Below are positions 26,701 through 35,333 of a stretch of DNA of 64,000 nucleotides, one piece after another (the stretch's first letter is position 1; every line of letters begins with the position of its first letter). This DNA is from Nitrospirillum sp034427435 (GTDB taxonomy: Bacteria; Pseudomonadota; Alphaproteobacteria; Azospirillales; Azospirillaceae). The stretch spans positions 1,712,612 through 1,776,611 of the forward strand of contig NZ_JAXQNP010000003.1 in the NCBI RefSeq assembly GCF_034427435.1, read 5' to 3'. Under the pieces are notes generated by a model. That model was given only the letters and a program-made list of their open reading frames with translations. It ran no database searches and was not told the DNA's origin. A program made the position numbers and the translations under genes.

Positions 26701-29700
26701 CGGCACCGCCTACAGCGACGCCGCCGGCAGCAGTGCCGCCGCCGCTAACCGCGTCACGGCGCTGGCCAACGGCACCAACCTGGGCAGCGGCTTCGCCGGG
26801 GCCAACGGCTATTACTACATCCTGGCCGACGGCAGCCCCATCACCGGCGGCACCTTGCTTGCCTATCTGAACCCGGCGCTGGGCAACACCACGCTGGGCA
26901 ACGCCGTCCACCTGACCACCAGCGGCGGCACCACCACCGGCCTGTCGGTGCTGGGCAATACCGTGCAGATGACCAGCGATGGCCCGGCCGCCAGCATCAG
27001 CGCCCTGGCCAGCGCCCGGCCGTCCGGCATCGATTCCAGCCTGCTCTACACCGTGTCGGGCGGCGCCATCACGCTGTCCGCCAACGCCAACCTGGATATC
27101 GAGGCCGGCAGCGCCGCGATCGCCATCGACAATGCCGTGACGCTGAGCGGCACGGGCACCCTGACGCTGGCCAGCACCGGTACCAGCACGCAGACGGCCG
27201 CCATCACCACGCCCAGCCTGCTGCTCACGGGCAGCGGCGGCGTCTGGCAGCTGGGCAGCCTGTCCGGTGGCAACAGCATCAACAGCATCGGCACGCTGGC
27301 GGCCAACACCGGCTCTATCCTCATCGGGTCCGGCAGCGCCCTGGCGGTGGGCACCGTGGGAACCACCAACGGCATCACCCTGACCGGTGGCCTGGGCTTC
27401 ACCGGCGCCAGCACCAGCGTCACCCAGACCCAGGCGATCAGTGCCGGCGGCCTGGCGTTGGAGGGCGGCAGCTACACCCTGACCAACGCCGGCAACGCCT
27501 TCACCCATTTCACCGCCAACGGCGCCACGTTCAGCGTCGCGACCGCCGGTGCCGTCACCGTGGACACTGTGACCGCCGGCGGCGGCAGCTACGACGGCCT
27601 GACCTTGAGCGGCACGGGCGGCAACAGTCTGACGGCCGGCGGCAACCTGACGGTGGCGACCCCCACTAACACCGCCACCCTGGCGGCCGGTGGCACCCTG
27701 ACCCTGACGGCCGGTGGCGACCTGACCGTCACCGACACCAGCCTGGCCGTCGGCTCCGGCAGCGGCACCAGCACCCTGACGCTGGTGGCCGGCAACAACG
27801 TCACCTTGCAGGGCACCTCCAGCGCCATCACGCTCAACGGCATCGTCGGCGCCGGGCTGAACCTGTCCCTCTATGCCGACAGCGACAACAGCGGTGCCGG
27901 CGGCATCACCCTCAGCCGCGTCAACGTCCTGACCAAGGGCGGCACCCTGGCCCTGGTGGGGGGTGCCGTCGTCAGCGACCCCACGACCGCGGGCAACGCC
28001 CACAGCACCGGCGCGAGTGCCACCGACGATACCGCCATCAGCATCACCAACAGCGCCCTCAGCCTGGAAGGCGGCACCGCCGTCCTGAAGGGCGACGGGC
28101 AGGCCAGCGTCACCGGCACCTCTTCCGGCATCGTGCTGACCAACAGCAGCCTCACCACGACCGGTACCGGCACCCTGGCGCTGACCGGCAGCGCCACGAC
28201 CAGCACGGCCGCCGGCACGCATGCCGGCATCCAACTGGTGGGCAGCACGCTGCAGACGGCGGCCGGGGACATCACCCTGACCGGCACGGCGGCGGCCGGC
28301 CCCGGCGGCAATACCGGCCTGCTGGTCAACGGTGGCGGCGTGACCGCCACCACCGGCGGCATCACCCTGACTGGCACGGGCACGGGCGGCACCGGCCTGC
28401 GGATCTATGGCGAAACGCTCAGCACCACCAGCGGTGCCATCGCCCTGACGGGCAGCGGCACCACCGGCGCCGGCCTGGTGCTGGGCGACGGCGCCAGCAC
28501 GGCTGCCAGCATCGGCAGTGGCACGCAGACCGGCGCCATCACGCTGACCAGCGACGATTTCGCCCTGTCCAGCGGTGCGGCGCCCACCATCACCACCACG
28601 GGCACCGTGACCCTGCGCCAGCAGTCAGCTGACCGCGCCCTGGCCCTGGGTGGCAGCGTGACGGGCGCCGATGTGCTGAGCGCCGCCGGCATCAACGGCG
28701 TCAGCGCCGGCACCCTGGTCATCGGCCGCACGGACATCAGCGAGACGGCCGGCTACACCATCGCCGGGGCCATCGCCCCCACCGCCGTCACCACCTTGTC
28801 GCTGGCGACGGGGGGCGCCATCACCCAGTCCAGCGGCGCCACCATCACCGCCACCAACCTAGCCGTGCGCGCCGCCGGCGCCATCGGCCTGGCCACAGCC
28901 ACCAACAGCGTCGGCACCCTGGCGGCCAGCACCAGCGCCGGCAGCGTCAGCTTCAAGGACAGCGGCGCCCTGACCGTGGGCACGGTCGACGGTCTGAGCG
29001 GTGTCACCGCCACCACCACGGTGCAGCTGACGGCTGGGACCGGCGGCCTGCTAACGGCAAGCCAGGCGGTCAGCGGCGGCACCGGCGTCACGCTGACGGC
29101 CGACCGCATGGCCCTGGCCAGCACCGTCAGCGCCACCAGCAGCGGCACCGTCCAGTTAGGCACCGCCACCACCAGCGGCTGGAACGTTGACCTGGGCAGC
29201 ACCAGCGATGCCACGGCCAGCACCCTGGAATTGTCCTCGGCTGAACTGAACCGCATCACCGCCAGCAGCCTGACGATTTCCGGTGCCGGCATCACCGCGA
29301 GCGGGGCCATCGCGCCCACCACCGTCGGCACGCTGACCCTGACGGCCACCGGCACCATCGGGCAGACCAGCGGCAGCACCCTGACGGTTACCAACCTGGG
29401 GCTCAGCGCCGGCGGCGCCGTCACCCTGGACCAGGCCAACAGCGTCGGCACCCTGGCCGCCAGCGCCACCGGTGCCGTGACCTTCAGCAACGGCGGCGCC
29501 CTGACCATCGGCACGGTGGGCGGCGTCACCGGGGTCAGCGGCACCACCATCGCCCTGACGTCGGGCGCCGGCAGCCTCATGACCATCTCCAGCGGGGTTT
29601 CCGGCACCGGTGTTACCCTGACCGCCGATCGCGTGAACCTGACCAGCAGTGTGACCGCGACCGGCACCGTCACCCTGGCCCCTGTCACCAGCGGCTGGTC

Positions 29701-32026
29701 CGTCAACCTGGGCAGCACCAGCGATGCCACCAGCGGCACGCTGGAGCTGTCGGCGGCGGAGTTGGACCGCGTCACCGCCGGCACCCTGGTGGTGGACCCG
29801 CCCGTGTCCGGTGACATCGTCATCAGCGCGGCCATCGCCCCGGCCCATGCCAGCACCCTGGTGCTGGAGGCCGGCGGCACCATCACCCAGGCCAGCGGCG
29901 CCACCATCACGGTGGGCAGCCTGGGACTGAACGCCGGCGGCGCCATCACCCTGAACGAGGCCAACAGCGTCGGCTCCCTGGCGGCCACCGCCGGCGGCGC
30001 CCTGGCCTTCACCAACGCCGGCGCCCTGACCATCGGCACCGTTGGCGGCATCAACGGCATCACCGCCACCGGTGGCGTGACCATCACCACCAGCGGAACG
30101 CTGACCTTGGCCAACGCGGTGACCAGCCAGGCCACCGGCGACGCCGTCACCCTGTCGACCACCGGCGCCTTTATCAACACGGCCGGGTCTGGCGCCATCA
30201 CCGCGGCCAGTGGCCGTTGGCTGGTCTATTCGGCCACGTCGGCCGGCGACACCTTCGGTAATCTGGACAGCGGCAACACCGCCCTGTGGAACCGCACCCT
30301 GGCCTCCAGCGCCGTCACATCCAGTGGCAACCGGTATATCTTCGCGGAACAGCCCACCGTGGTAGTCACGGCTGACGACCTGGCCAAAACCTATGGTCAG
30401 GATGTCAGCGGCACGCTGACCTACACCGTGTCCGGTGGCGCCGCCGGTGTCACGCATGCCTATCTCGGGGGCGCCAGCCTCGGCACCGCCCCCACGCTCA
30501 CCTCCACCGGGGCCGGCAGCGGCGCCACCGTTGGCGGCTACACCATCACGGCCAGCGGCGCCGCCACCACCGACGGCTCGGCCATCAGCTATGCCGCCGG
30601 CACGCTGACGGTGAACAAGGCGCCCCTGACCGTCACGGCCAACGACGCCACGGTGACCTATGGCCAGACGCCCAGCCTGGGCGCCAGCTACAGTGGCTTC
30701 GTCAACGGCGAGACCGCGTCCATCCTGGGCGGCAGCCTGACCATCGGTGGGGCGGGCACCAACGCCGGCAGCTACACCCTGACCCCGGCTGGCCTGACCA
30801 GCGGCAACTACGCCATCAACTATGTCGCGGGCACGTTGACGGTGAACAAGGCGGCGCTGACCGTCACGGCCAACGACGCCACGGTGACCTATGGCCAGAG
30901 CCCCAGCCTGGGCGCCAGCTATAGCGGCTTCGTCAATGGCGAGACCGCGTCCGTCCTGGGCGGCAGCCTGGCCATCGGCGGGGCGGGCACCAACGCCGGT
31001 AGCTACACCCTGACCCCGGCCGGCCTGACCAGCGGCAACTACGCTATCAACTATGTCGCGGGCACGTTGACGGTGAACAAGGCGGCCCTGACCGTCACGG
31101 CCAACGACGCCACGGTGACCTATGGCCAGAGCCCCAGCCTGGGCGCCAGCTATAGCGGCTTCGTCAATGGCGAGACCGCGTCCGTCCTGGGCGGAAGCCT
31201 GGCCATCGGCGGGGCTGGCACCAACGCCGGTAGCTACACCCTGACTCCTGGTGGTCTCACTAGCGCCAACTACGCCATCAGCTATGTCGCGGGCACGTTG
31301 ACGGTGAACAAGGCGGCCCTGACCGTCACGGCCAACGACGCCACGGTGACCTATGGCCAGAGCCCCAGCCTGGGCGCCAGCTACAGCGGCTTCGTCAATG
31401 GCGAGACCGCGTCCGTCCTGGGCGGCAGCCTGACCATTGGCGGGGCAGGGACCAACGCCGGCAGCTACACCCTGACCCCCGGTGGCCTGAGCAGTGCCAA
31501 CTACGCCATCAGCTATGCCGCCGGCACCCTGACCGTGAACCGGGCGCCCCTGACCGTCACCGCCAATGACGTCACGGTCGCCTTTGGCGGCACCCCCGCC
31601 TACGGTGCCACCTACACCGGCTTTGTGAACGGCGAAACCAGTGCCGTCCTGGGGGGCGGCCTGGTCTACAGCGGCGCCGGCACGGCCAGCGGCACCTACA
31701 CGATCACGCCGGGCGGGCTGACCTCCAGCAACTATCTCATCACGTACGTTGCCGGAACGCTGACGGTGCAGGCCGATACCACGCCGGTCGTGATGCCCCA
31801 GGTGCCGTCGTCCACCCATTTCGTGGATCAGCCCTCTGGCAAGGTACCCTTCACCCCCACCCAGCCGCTGGTGGGCTCCGACTACTCCCAGGGTAGTTAT
31901 CGCGTCATTTACCTGGCGCCCCCGGACACGGCCGGCAGCACCATCACCAACAGCTCGACCTTCTCCGCCGCCCATCAGGATGGGACGGATGAGACGGAGT
32001 TCGAGATCGCCAAGCGGTGGCGCTGA
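20717..32026 (+). CDS. Giant two-partner-secretion exoprotein (filamentous haemagglutinin-like adhesin)
   Basis: 3,769 aa. An extended signal peptide (hydrophobic core near residues 41-58, ending TVRA) precedes the TPS secretion domain (about 60-300: ITSGPGSLTVNQSSQRAIIDW, then VINPAGVVVGASGVV). From about 635 to 1,980 there are four super-modules of GLUG-type repeats, each opening with a DID...GFxPI...HTIxGLTI block and rich in GGLVG steps. Next come Gly/Thr/Ser-rich beta-helix repeats (about 2,000-3,200), one divergent MBG domain and five 77-aa MBG domains (about 3,300-3,685). The short charged tail ends EIAKRWR. It is exported by the translocator gene immediately downstream. Likely roles are surface adhesion and biofilm. 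A second ATG at 20710 is out of frame. Confidence 0.93.
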   Translation: MGSRVGAGVRGRVLPDGAAHFEGRADSAPGPSRYARRGGRTLLLAGTAMALLAATGTVRAGNGPALPTGGTFQAGSGSITSGPGSLTVNQSSQRAIIDWKSFSIGQGGTVSFNNGSGATLNRVTGGNLSTILGTLKATGTLYVINPAGVVVGASGVVVTGGSFTASTLDIANDAFMAGGTLLFKGDTDAEVKNLGKISATGGDVFLIARSVTNDGTITAPNGTVGLAAGQQVLLKDGDAGERVYVQVGGGDVTNTGAIAAAQAELKAAGGNIYALAGNGGGAIRATGTTVKDGHIWLSASGSTETATDQGGTVTVAGTVAATNADGTGGTVIATAKSVAVQAGAVVDASGTTGAGGTILLGGDRQGGADAATKLVKQTVATAATTTVAAGATLKADAGATGTGGSVIVWSDQETRFAGALSAKGGPRAGKGGFAEVSSHKLLDFIGTVDLTAPLGQVGQLLLDPENVTISTGSNLNSSQSGGTFTPTGASSVINTTTLQNALSTADVTITTGTIGSQAGDITIANNVTWSASHSLTLSAYRNIVFNGGTLSHTAGSGDVSLRADNTGTGSGTVTFTSGGVTMTGSSGSVNLYYNPSGYASPTSYTGNVTLGSGSLTAYMLVNSASNLQNLSSNLTGTYALGRDIDASITRTWNSGAGFIPINSFAGTLNGLGHTVTGLTINRPTTVAVGLFGDTATGTGPKVSNLGLENVNITGSNRVGGVVGRANGGGSLDNVYVTGSITGYGDFVGGLIGQDDQQSISNSWTDVAITVPKGYSGFGVGGLVGWQRLGALTNVYALGDVYAPDSSRVGGLVGINGFIGAGQGASVTNAYASGKVTGNDSVGGLIGISEGGSIATSYATGAVIGVTSVGGLVGINANPITTSWASGAVSLSSGSATSVGGLVGTNGDSVSAGSIATSYWDSYSTGQSTAVGAVVGASTASATAVTSDPAQAAAANYAFKAGAYGSLNFSTGWTTVGDVTRPMGQWEYSTSISSPHQLQLMAMDTTAAYTLARDITMPTNSVSSVWGTAGFFPIASGGSGFTGSLDGQQHTVTNLTISRSTQNQVGLIGYLRSGGTVSNLGLVNASVTGQNDVGALAGISDGAISGSYSTGSVTGASLVGGLVGLLGSIGTPSLTTSYSGATVSVGSGLTAGGLAGSLQHGSISDSYATGAVSGAGYIGGLVGVTGSAISISSSYASGAVTSGITTMGGGLIGVNAGGTFTDLYWDIGTTGQAAAAGSAGTAPSGVTGLATSAARTQGSYNGFDFTNTWYIVAGSTRPFLRSEYSTTIHTAHQLQLIATALTANYTLANDIDLSSLTTTPSDIWAGGTFSPIGSFSGSFSGGNHTISGLTLTGSANNRGLFSQTSGGSLSDLTLSNVSVSGGNNVGGLVGAASGTTITDVTVSGTVSGASQVGGVVGSATAGAIRFSGMSGTISATADSIGGVVGFTNGAISDSWSTATVSSSGTSSHGLYVGGLAGQSAGTIDRSWASGAVSGWTDVGGLVGLAAGNITTSGASGTVTGGGSVIGGLVGNLFGANLTNTYATGAVSGYQEEGGLVGIIQAVGSTIANSYASGPVSSTSGSPYTAGLVGLTAVSFTASNSFWDVTTTGQSYGSVTGGAGQIVPGFTGITGTQGFTSTTFSNAGWDLTNTWYMVDGATRPMLRSEASVTLRSAHQLQLVNLNPNTGYTLANDIDLGGALSVTGGVWGSGGFSPIDSFGGTFNGGGHTISGLTINTPSSTEVGLFGALGTSYVHDLTLSNVSITGGSDVGALAGNIGGGAVSHVTVTGSITGGSTLGGLIGSVTGGALLQDAKADILITASGGDVGGLVGNSNGTLQDSYALGGIRLTAAGGAQSVGGLVGTNSGTLTDDYAQVALLGAVRSGSAAGGLVGTNNGTVARTYSIGALTLTGTTIRGGLVGTNIGTVSSSFYDTETSGLSVGVGGGTTSGVTGKTTAQMQTRSTFTGAGWDYTTPVWGMIDGTTLPYFTWEHSGGVQIVTGTAYSDAAGSSAAAANRVTALANGTNLGSGFAGANGYYYILADGSPITGGTLLAYLNPALGNTTLGNAVHLTTSGGTTTGLSVLGNTVQMTSDGPAASISALASARPSGIDSSLLYTVSGGAITLSANANLDIEAGSAAIAIDNAVTLSGTGTLTLASTGTSTQTAAITTPSLLLTGSGGVWQLGSLSGGNSINSIGTLAANTGSILIGSGSALAVGTVGTTNGITLTGGLGFTGASTSVTQTQAISAGGLALEGGSYTLTNAGNAFTHFTANGATFSVATAGAVTVDTVTAGGGSYDGLTLSGTGGNSLTAGGNLTVATPTNTATLAAGGTLTLTAGGDLTVTDTSLAVGSGSGTSTLTLVAGNNVTLQGTSSAITLNGIVGAGLNLSLYADSDNSGAGGITLSRVNVLTKGGTLALVGGAVVSDPTTAGNAHSTGASATDDTAISITNSALSLEGGTAVLKGDGQASVTGTSSGIVLTNSSLTTTGTGTLALTGSATTSTAAGTHAGIQLVGSTLQTAAGDITLTGTAAAGPGGNTGLLVNGGGVTATTGGITLTGTGTGGTGLRIYGETLSTTSGAIALTGSGTTGAGLVLGDGASTAASIGSGTQTGAITLTSDDFALSSGAAPTITTTGTVTLRQQSADRALALGGSVTGADVLSAAGINGVSAGTLVIGRTDISETAGYTIAGAIAPTAVTTLSLATGGAITQSSGATITATNLAVRAAGAIGLATATNSVGTLAASTSAGSVSFKDSGALTVGTVDGLSGVTATTTVQLTAGTGGLLTASQAVSGGTGVTLTADRMALASTVSATSSGTVQLGTATTSGWNVDLGSTSDATASTLELSSAELNRITASSLTISGAGITASGAIAPTTVGTLTLTATGTIGQTSGSTLTVTNLGLSAGGAVTLDQANSVGTLAASATGAVTFSNGGALTIGTVGGVTGVSGTTIALTSGAGSLMTISSGVSGTGVTLTADRVNLTSSVTATGTVTLAPVTSGWSVNLGSTSDATSGTLELSAAELDRVTAGTLVVDPPVSGDIVISAAIAPAHASTLVLEAGGTITQASGATITVGSLGLNAGGAITLNEANSVGSLAATAGGALAFTNAGALTIGTVGGINGITATGGVTITTSGTLTLANAVTSQATGDAVTLSTTGAFINTAGSGAITAASGRWLVYSATSAGDTFGNLDSGNTALWNRTLASSAVTSSGNRYIFAEQPTVVVTADDLAKTYGQDVSGTLTYTVSGGAAGVTHAYLGGASLGTAPTLTSTGAGSGATVGGYTITASGAATTDGSAISYAAGTLTVNKAPLTVTANDATVTYGQTPSLGASYSGFVNGETASILGGSLTIGGAGTNAGSYTLTPAGLTSGNYAINYVAGTLTVNKAALTVTANDATVTYGQSPSLGASYSGFVNGETASVLGGSLAIGGAGTNAGSYTLTPAGLTSGNYAINYVAGTLTVNKAALTVTANDATVTYGQSPSLGASYSGFVNGETASVLGGSLAIGGAGTNAGSYTLTPGGLTSANYAISYVAGTLTVNKAALTVTANDATVTYGQSPSLGASYSGFVNGETASVLGGSLTIGGAGTNAGSYTLTPGGLSSANYAISYAAGTLTVNRAPLTVTANDVTVAFGGTPAYGATYTGFVNGETSAVLGGGLVYSGAGTASGTYTITPGGLTSSNYLITYVAGTLTVQADTTPVVMPQVPSSTHFVDQPSGKVPFTPTQPLVGSDYSQGSYRVIYLAPPDTAGSTITNSSTFSAAHQDGTDETEFEIAKRWR
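22620..26690 (+). repeat. Four super-modules of GLUG-type repeats inside the exoprotein
   Basis: Each module begins with a block like TLANDIDLxx...GGFSPIxSFxGTFNGGxHTISGLTI, at about 22620, 23745, 24635 and 25775. It continues through GLVG-rich repeats and ends with a TWYxVxGxTRPMLRSEYS-like spacer plus HQLQLxA. Module lengths are about 0.9-1.15 kb. This suggests growth by whole-module duplication. Confidence 0.6.
30617..31771 (+). repeat. Five tandem 231-bp repeats (MBG domains)
   Basis: Copies start at 30617, 30848, 31079, 31310 and 31541, each exactly 231 bp (77 codons). Each opens with LTVTANDATVTYGQ and closes with YVAGTLTVNKA or a near variant. Copies 1-4 are nearly identical in DNA; copy 5 is more diverged. 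The number of copies could change by recombination, altering the stalk length of the exoprotein. Confidence 0.9.
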
Positions 32027-32085
32027 CACCCGCCATGACCACCCCCTCCCAGCCGTCCGCCAACGCCTCCATGACCAGGAATTCC

Positions 32086-33855
32086 ATGTCCGTTTCACCG
32101 GCTCGCGTCCTCTCGGCCCTGCTCTTGGCCGGCCTGTCCCTGACCGCCGTGCGGGCGCAGGCCCAAAGCTATGAGCGCATCGCGCCCAAGGAGCCGCCAG
32201 CCAAGGCGCCGGTGGACCAGGCGCCGCAACCGCCCATGCCCCCGGCGCCCGCACCCGAGTCAGACCGGGTGATCCTGCCCCAGCTTAAGGGGCTGGTCTT
32301 CGTACCCACGCCGGCGGCCATTGAACCCCGTGGCCGCGCGATTACCGGCGTGGACACCGGCCACATCGATATCCTGGACCGGCCCGGCTTCCGCCCCATC
32401 GCGGAGGCTTACATCGGCAAGCCGCTGCGCTTGGCCGACCTGAACGAACTGGCCCGCCAGATCGTCACCTTCTACCGCGACAACGACCATCCGCTGGTCG
32501 ACGTGCTGGTGCCGGAGCAGGACATCGACAACGGCACCGTCCAGGTGGTGGTGCGCGAGTTCACCGTGGGCCAGGTGGCGGCCGAGGGTAATGAATGGTT
32601 CGATAGCGCCCTGCTGACCCGGCGCATCAGCGCCGGCCCGGGCGACCGGGTGGAGGGCGAGCGCCTGCTGCGCGAGGTCAACGGCCTGAACGAGAATCCC
32701 TTCCGCCAGGTGGACCTGGTCTACCGCCCGGGTACTGCCCCGGGCACCACAGACCTGGTCCTGTCCACCCGCGACCGTTTCCCCCTGCGCGTCTACGCCG
32801 GCTATGACAACAGCGGCGCGCCCAGCACGGGCCGTGATCGTTGGAACCTGGGTTTCAACTGGGGCAACGCCTTCTGGCAGGATGAGCAGCTGTCCTACCA
32901 GCTGACCACCAGCAACGATTTCTGGCACGATCGGCCGGGTGGGCGGAACGCGTCCTTCGTGGGCCATTCCCTCAGTTGGCTGGCGCCCTTGCCCTGGCAG
33001 GACCGCCTGATGATCTTCGGCAGCTATGAGGAAAGCGTGCCCAACGTGGGCAACGATTTCGGCCTGGTGGGCAAGAGCGGCCAGGCCAGCCTGCGCTATC
33101 AGATCCCGCTGAAGCGCACCGAGCAGTTCGCCCACCAGCTGGAATTCGGCTACGACTTCAAGACCACCAACAACAACCTGGCCTTCGGTGGCGTCCAGAT
33201 CTCGCGCACGGCGACTGAGATCAACCAGTTCTCCGCCAACTACAACGCCACCCTGGGGGACAGCTGGGGCAGCACGGGGTGGAGCAATACCCTGGTGTGG
33301 AGCCCCGGCGGCCTGACCGGTGACAACACCAATGCCGCCTTCCAACCGGGGGACAACCAGTCCGGCCGGTTGGGCGCCAAGGCCAACTACCTCTATGTCC
33401 GCAGTGAACTGAACCGCTTGGTCAAGCTGCCGGAGGACGCGGTCTGGGCCACCCGCGTGGTGGGGCAGCTGAGCAACCGCGCCCTGCTGGACACCGAACA
33501 GCTGGGGGCCGGTGGCGCCGACATCCTGCGCGGCTATGATGAGCGCGCGGTGAACGGCGACCAGGGCGTGCTGATCAGCACGGAACTGCGCAGCCGCGCG
33601 TTCAAGCTGATACAGCGCGGCCCCGATGACGCCCTGCAGTTGCTGGCCTTCTTCGACTACGGCAGCCTGTGGAATCGCAACACCCCGGCGGGCGAAAGCG
33701 ACAACGTCAATCTGGCCAGCACCGGCGTGGGCCTGGGCTACACCTACGGCACCTACCTGACCGTGAAGTTCGCCTACGGCTGGCAGTTGCGCAAGCTGCC
33801 CGGTGCTGCGGAAAAAGGCGAACTCAGCCACGTTTCCGTGACGCTGAGCTATTGA
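32086..33855 (+). CDS. TpsB/ShlB-type outer-membrane translocator
   Basis: Two-partner secretion transporter of about 589 aa. Signal peptide MSVSPARVLSALLLAG... cleaved near VRAQA, a Pro-rich linker, a POTRA_2 domain (about 100-175, FYRDNDHPLVDVLVPEQ), a second POTRA region (WFDSALLTRRISAGPGD) and a 16-strand barrel with the conserved ILRGYDERAV motif and C-terminal TLSY. I start at 32086, preceded by AGGA at five bases; the frame is open to a GTG at 32017, and an ATG at 32035 is another option. It directly follows the exoprotein gene, which is its cargo. Confidence 0.9.
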   Translation: MSVSPARVLSALLLAGLSLTAVRAQAQSYERIAPKEPPAKAPVDQAPQPPMPPAPAPESDRVILPQLKGLVFVPTPAAIEPRGRAITGVDTGHIDILDRPGFRPIAEAYIGKPLRLADLNELARQIVTFYRDNDHPLVDVLVPEQDIDNGTVQVVVREFTVGQVAAEGNEWFDSALLTRRISAGPGDRVEGERLLREVNGLNENPFRQVDLVYRPGTAPGTTDLVLSTRDRFPLRVYAGYDNSGAPSTGRDRWNLGFNWGNAFWQDEQLSYQLTTSNDFWHDRPGGRNASFVGHSLSWLAPLPWQDRLMIFGSYEESVPNVGNDFGLVGKSGQASLRYQIPLKRTEQFAHQLEFGYDFKTTNNNLAFGGVQISRTATEINQFSANYNATLGDSWGSTGWSNTLVWSPGGLTGDNTNAAFQPGDNQSGRLGAKANYLYVRSELNRLVKLPEDAVWATRVVGQLSNRALLDTEQLGAGGADILRGYDERAVNGDQGVLISTELRSRAFKLIQRGPDDALQLLAFFDYGSLWNRNTPAGESDNVNLASTGVGLGYTYGTYLTVKFAYGWQLRKLPGAAEKGELSHVSVTLSY

Positions 33856-34386
33856 CGCCGCGCCTCTCCTGCGATGGGCGCCCTCGCGGGATATGCGTTC
33901 TCGCGGGGACCCTCGCTCACAGGGGGGCCCCCTTTGGTTGCTGCGCTATGCCATCGCGTCAAGCCACCGGGCGTATTCTCCCTCAGGGCGTCTCAGGAAT
34001 GAGATAAATTTAGGAGCTCTGTCCTATTTCGCCCTGGGCCCATGGCGGCCACCATTGCCCAAATTGATGTGCTTCCCGCAACAGCAGCGATTGTCACATT
34101 CAATCACAAAAAGCCACGCTGCATCGGTCGTCCCTAAATGCCTGGCGGGCGGACCTGATCCGCTAAATCCCAACTATTTCCCCGGGGACTGGCGATCACT
34201 TCATCAGATCGGGATGGTGGTCGAAGGATGACCATCTCTGCGCGTGCTTGACGCCTTCCGACGGCCTACAGTATTTAAATCCATGGCTTTTTATGAATGC
34301 ACACGTGGTCAGAAAGGCCCGGTGATTCGATCAAGCCAGCTTCTGGCGACCCCAGGGAGCTTCATCTTTAGCGAGTGCGAAGGCCC
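33856..34386. other. Intergenic region before the biosynthetic cluster
   Basis: 531 bp with no supported gene. It starts GC-rich, including a loopless GGGGG/CCCCC palindrome at about 33923-33932, and becomes noticeably more AT-rich from 34000. The promoter of the downstream cluster should lie in the second part. Short open frames on the plus strand show no recognisable protein. No clear terminator follows the translocator gene. Confidence 0.4.
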
Positions 34387-35331
34387 ATGCCAGAGTTGCC
34401 GAAATGGCCGTCAAATCATTCAGAGCTCAATCGGCTGCGGCAACGGCTTACCACGGTTCATTTTGATGTCGTCGGCGGCTGCCAACTGCGCTGCGTGGGC
34501 TGTCCCAATTCAGGTCTTGATCCCCGGCCCGAATTCATTGCGCCGGAACTGTTCCAGCGCTGTCTTGCGAACATAGATGTGCAGAAGATTACCTTGCTGC
34601 GCCTGTTCAACTATGGGGAACCGCTGCTGCACCCTCGGCTTGCAGAGCTTGGGCGCATCCTGCTCGACAGCCCGATCAGGATCCACTGGACGGAAATTTC
34701 CACCAACGCCCAGTGCAACGCGGAGGACAGGCTTGAGGCGCTGGTGGCCATGGGGGCGATCAATCTGCTGACCATCAGTTGCGACGGCGATGGCACCCCC
34801 GCCCAGTACGAGGCCCTGCGGCCACCGGCCAAATGGTCCAAGCTGATGTCCTTCCTATCTTTCGCCCGAGATTTGGCCGCCCGATATCCGAGACTTCGGT
34901 TGCAGGCGCGGTGCGTCATCGACAGCCCTGAGGATGAGGGACGCTGGCGTGAGGTGCTCAAGCCCTACGGCGTGCATCCGGAATTTCGCGGCTGGATTCA
35001 ACTGCCCGACAGTCTCCGAGACCGATCCCGGGACACCGTTCCCATGGGCCAGGGGGTCTGCGCGATGGTCGCGGACCCAGGCAACCTGTATGTGGATCAT
35101 CGGGGGAATATCGTTCCGTGTTGCTTCCACCCTGGCGCCGGTCTCTTGGGGAACCTCGGGGAAAGCCGGTACAGCGCCCTTTTCGCCGGTCCCAAGCGCG
35201 CCGACTTTCTTGAAAGCTTGGCCCTGCGCCGTGCCGAAATGAGGGTGTGCAGCCGCTGCGACGTGGGGGCTGACCCGGCCCTCAGCCCCTCGACCGAAGC
35301 GGTGGCGCGCTTCCAGCGCGGGGGGCTTTAA
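34387..35331 (+). CDS. Radical SAM/SPASM protein
   Basis: Radical S-adenosylmethionine enzyme of about 314 aa. The 4Fe-4S motif is CQLRCVGC (C-x3-C-x2-C), followed by a family Gly/Glu region FNYGEPLLHP and a C-terminal SPASM-like set of Cys (VCAMV, NIVPCCFHPG, RVCSRCD) for auxiliary clusters. It would perform a radical modification on a small substrate, peptide or carrier-bound intermediate. The start is uncertain: ATG at 34387 or GTG at 34375, both with weak ribosome sites. It is the first gene of a seven-gene unit and ends 2 bp before the acyl-AMP ligase gene. No precursor peptide gene was seen upstream. Confidence 0.85.
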   Translation: MPELPKWPSNHSELNRLRQRLTTVHFDVVGGCQLRCVGCPNSGLDPRPEFIAPELFQRCLANIDVQKITLLRLFNYGEPLLHPRLAELGRILLDSPIRIHWTEISTNAQCNAEDRLEALVAMGAINLLTISCDGDGTPAQYEALRPPAKWSKLMSFLSFARDLAARYPRLRLQARCVIDSPEDEGRWREVLKPYGVHPEFRGWIQLPDSLRDRSRDTVPMGQGVCAMVADPGNLYVDHRGNIVPCCFHPGAGLLGNLGESRYSALFAGPKRADFLESLALRRAEMRVCSRCDVGADPALSPSTEAVARFQRGGL

Positions 35332-35333
35332 CG

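Noticed and set aside
30617..31771. Regular repeats that could suggest a CRISPR array
   Set aside because: The unit is 231 bp, in frame and coding for MBG domains; there are no short repeats with unique spacers and no cas genes.
20522..32254. Very long open frames on the minus strand opposite the exoprotein (over 1,000 codons each)
   Set aside because: They mirror the repeat-rich GC-biased coding strand, have low-complexity Gly/Ala/Asp-rich composition and no recognisable domains.
33893..34576. Short plus-strand open frames before the radical SAM gene
   Set aside because: No ribosome sites of note, no domain similarity, and one overlaps the radical SAM gene in another frame.
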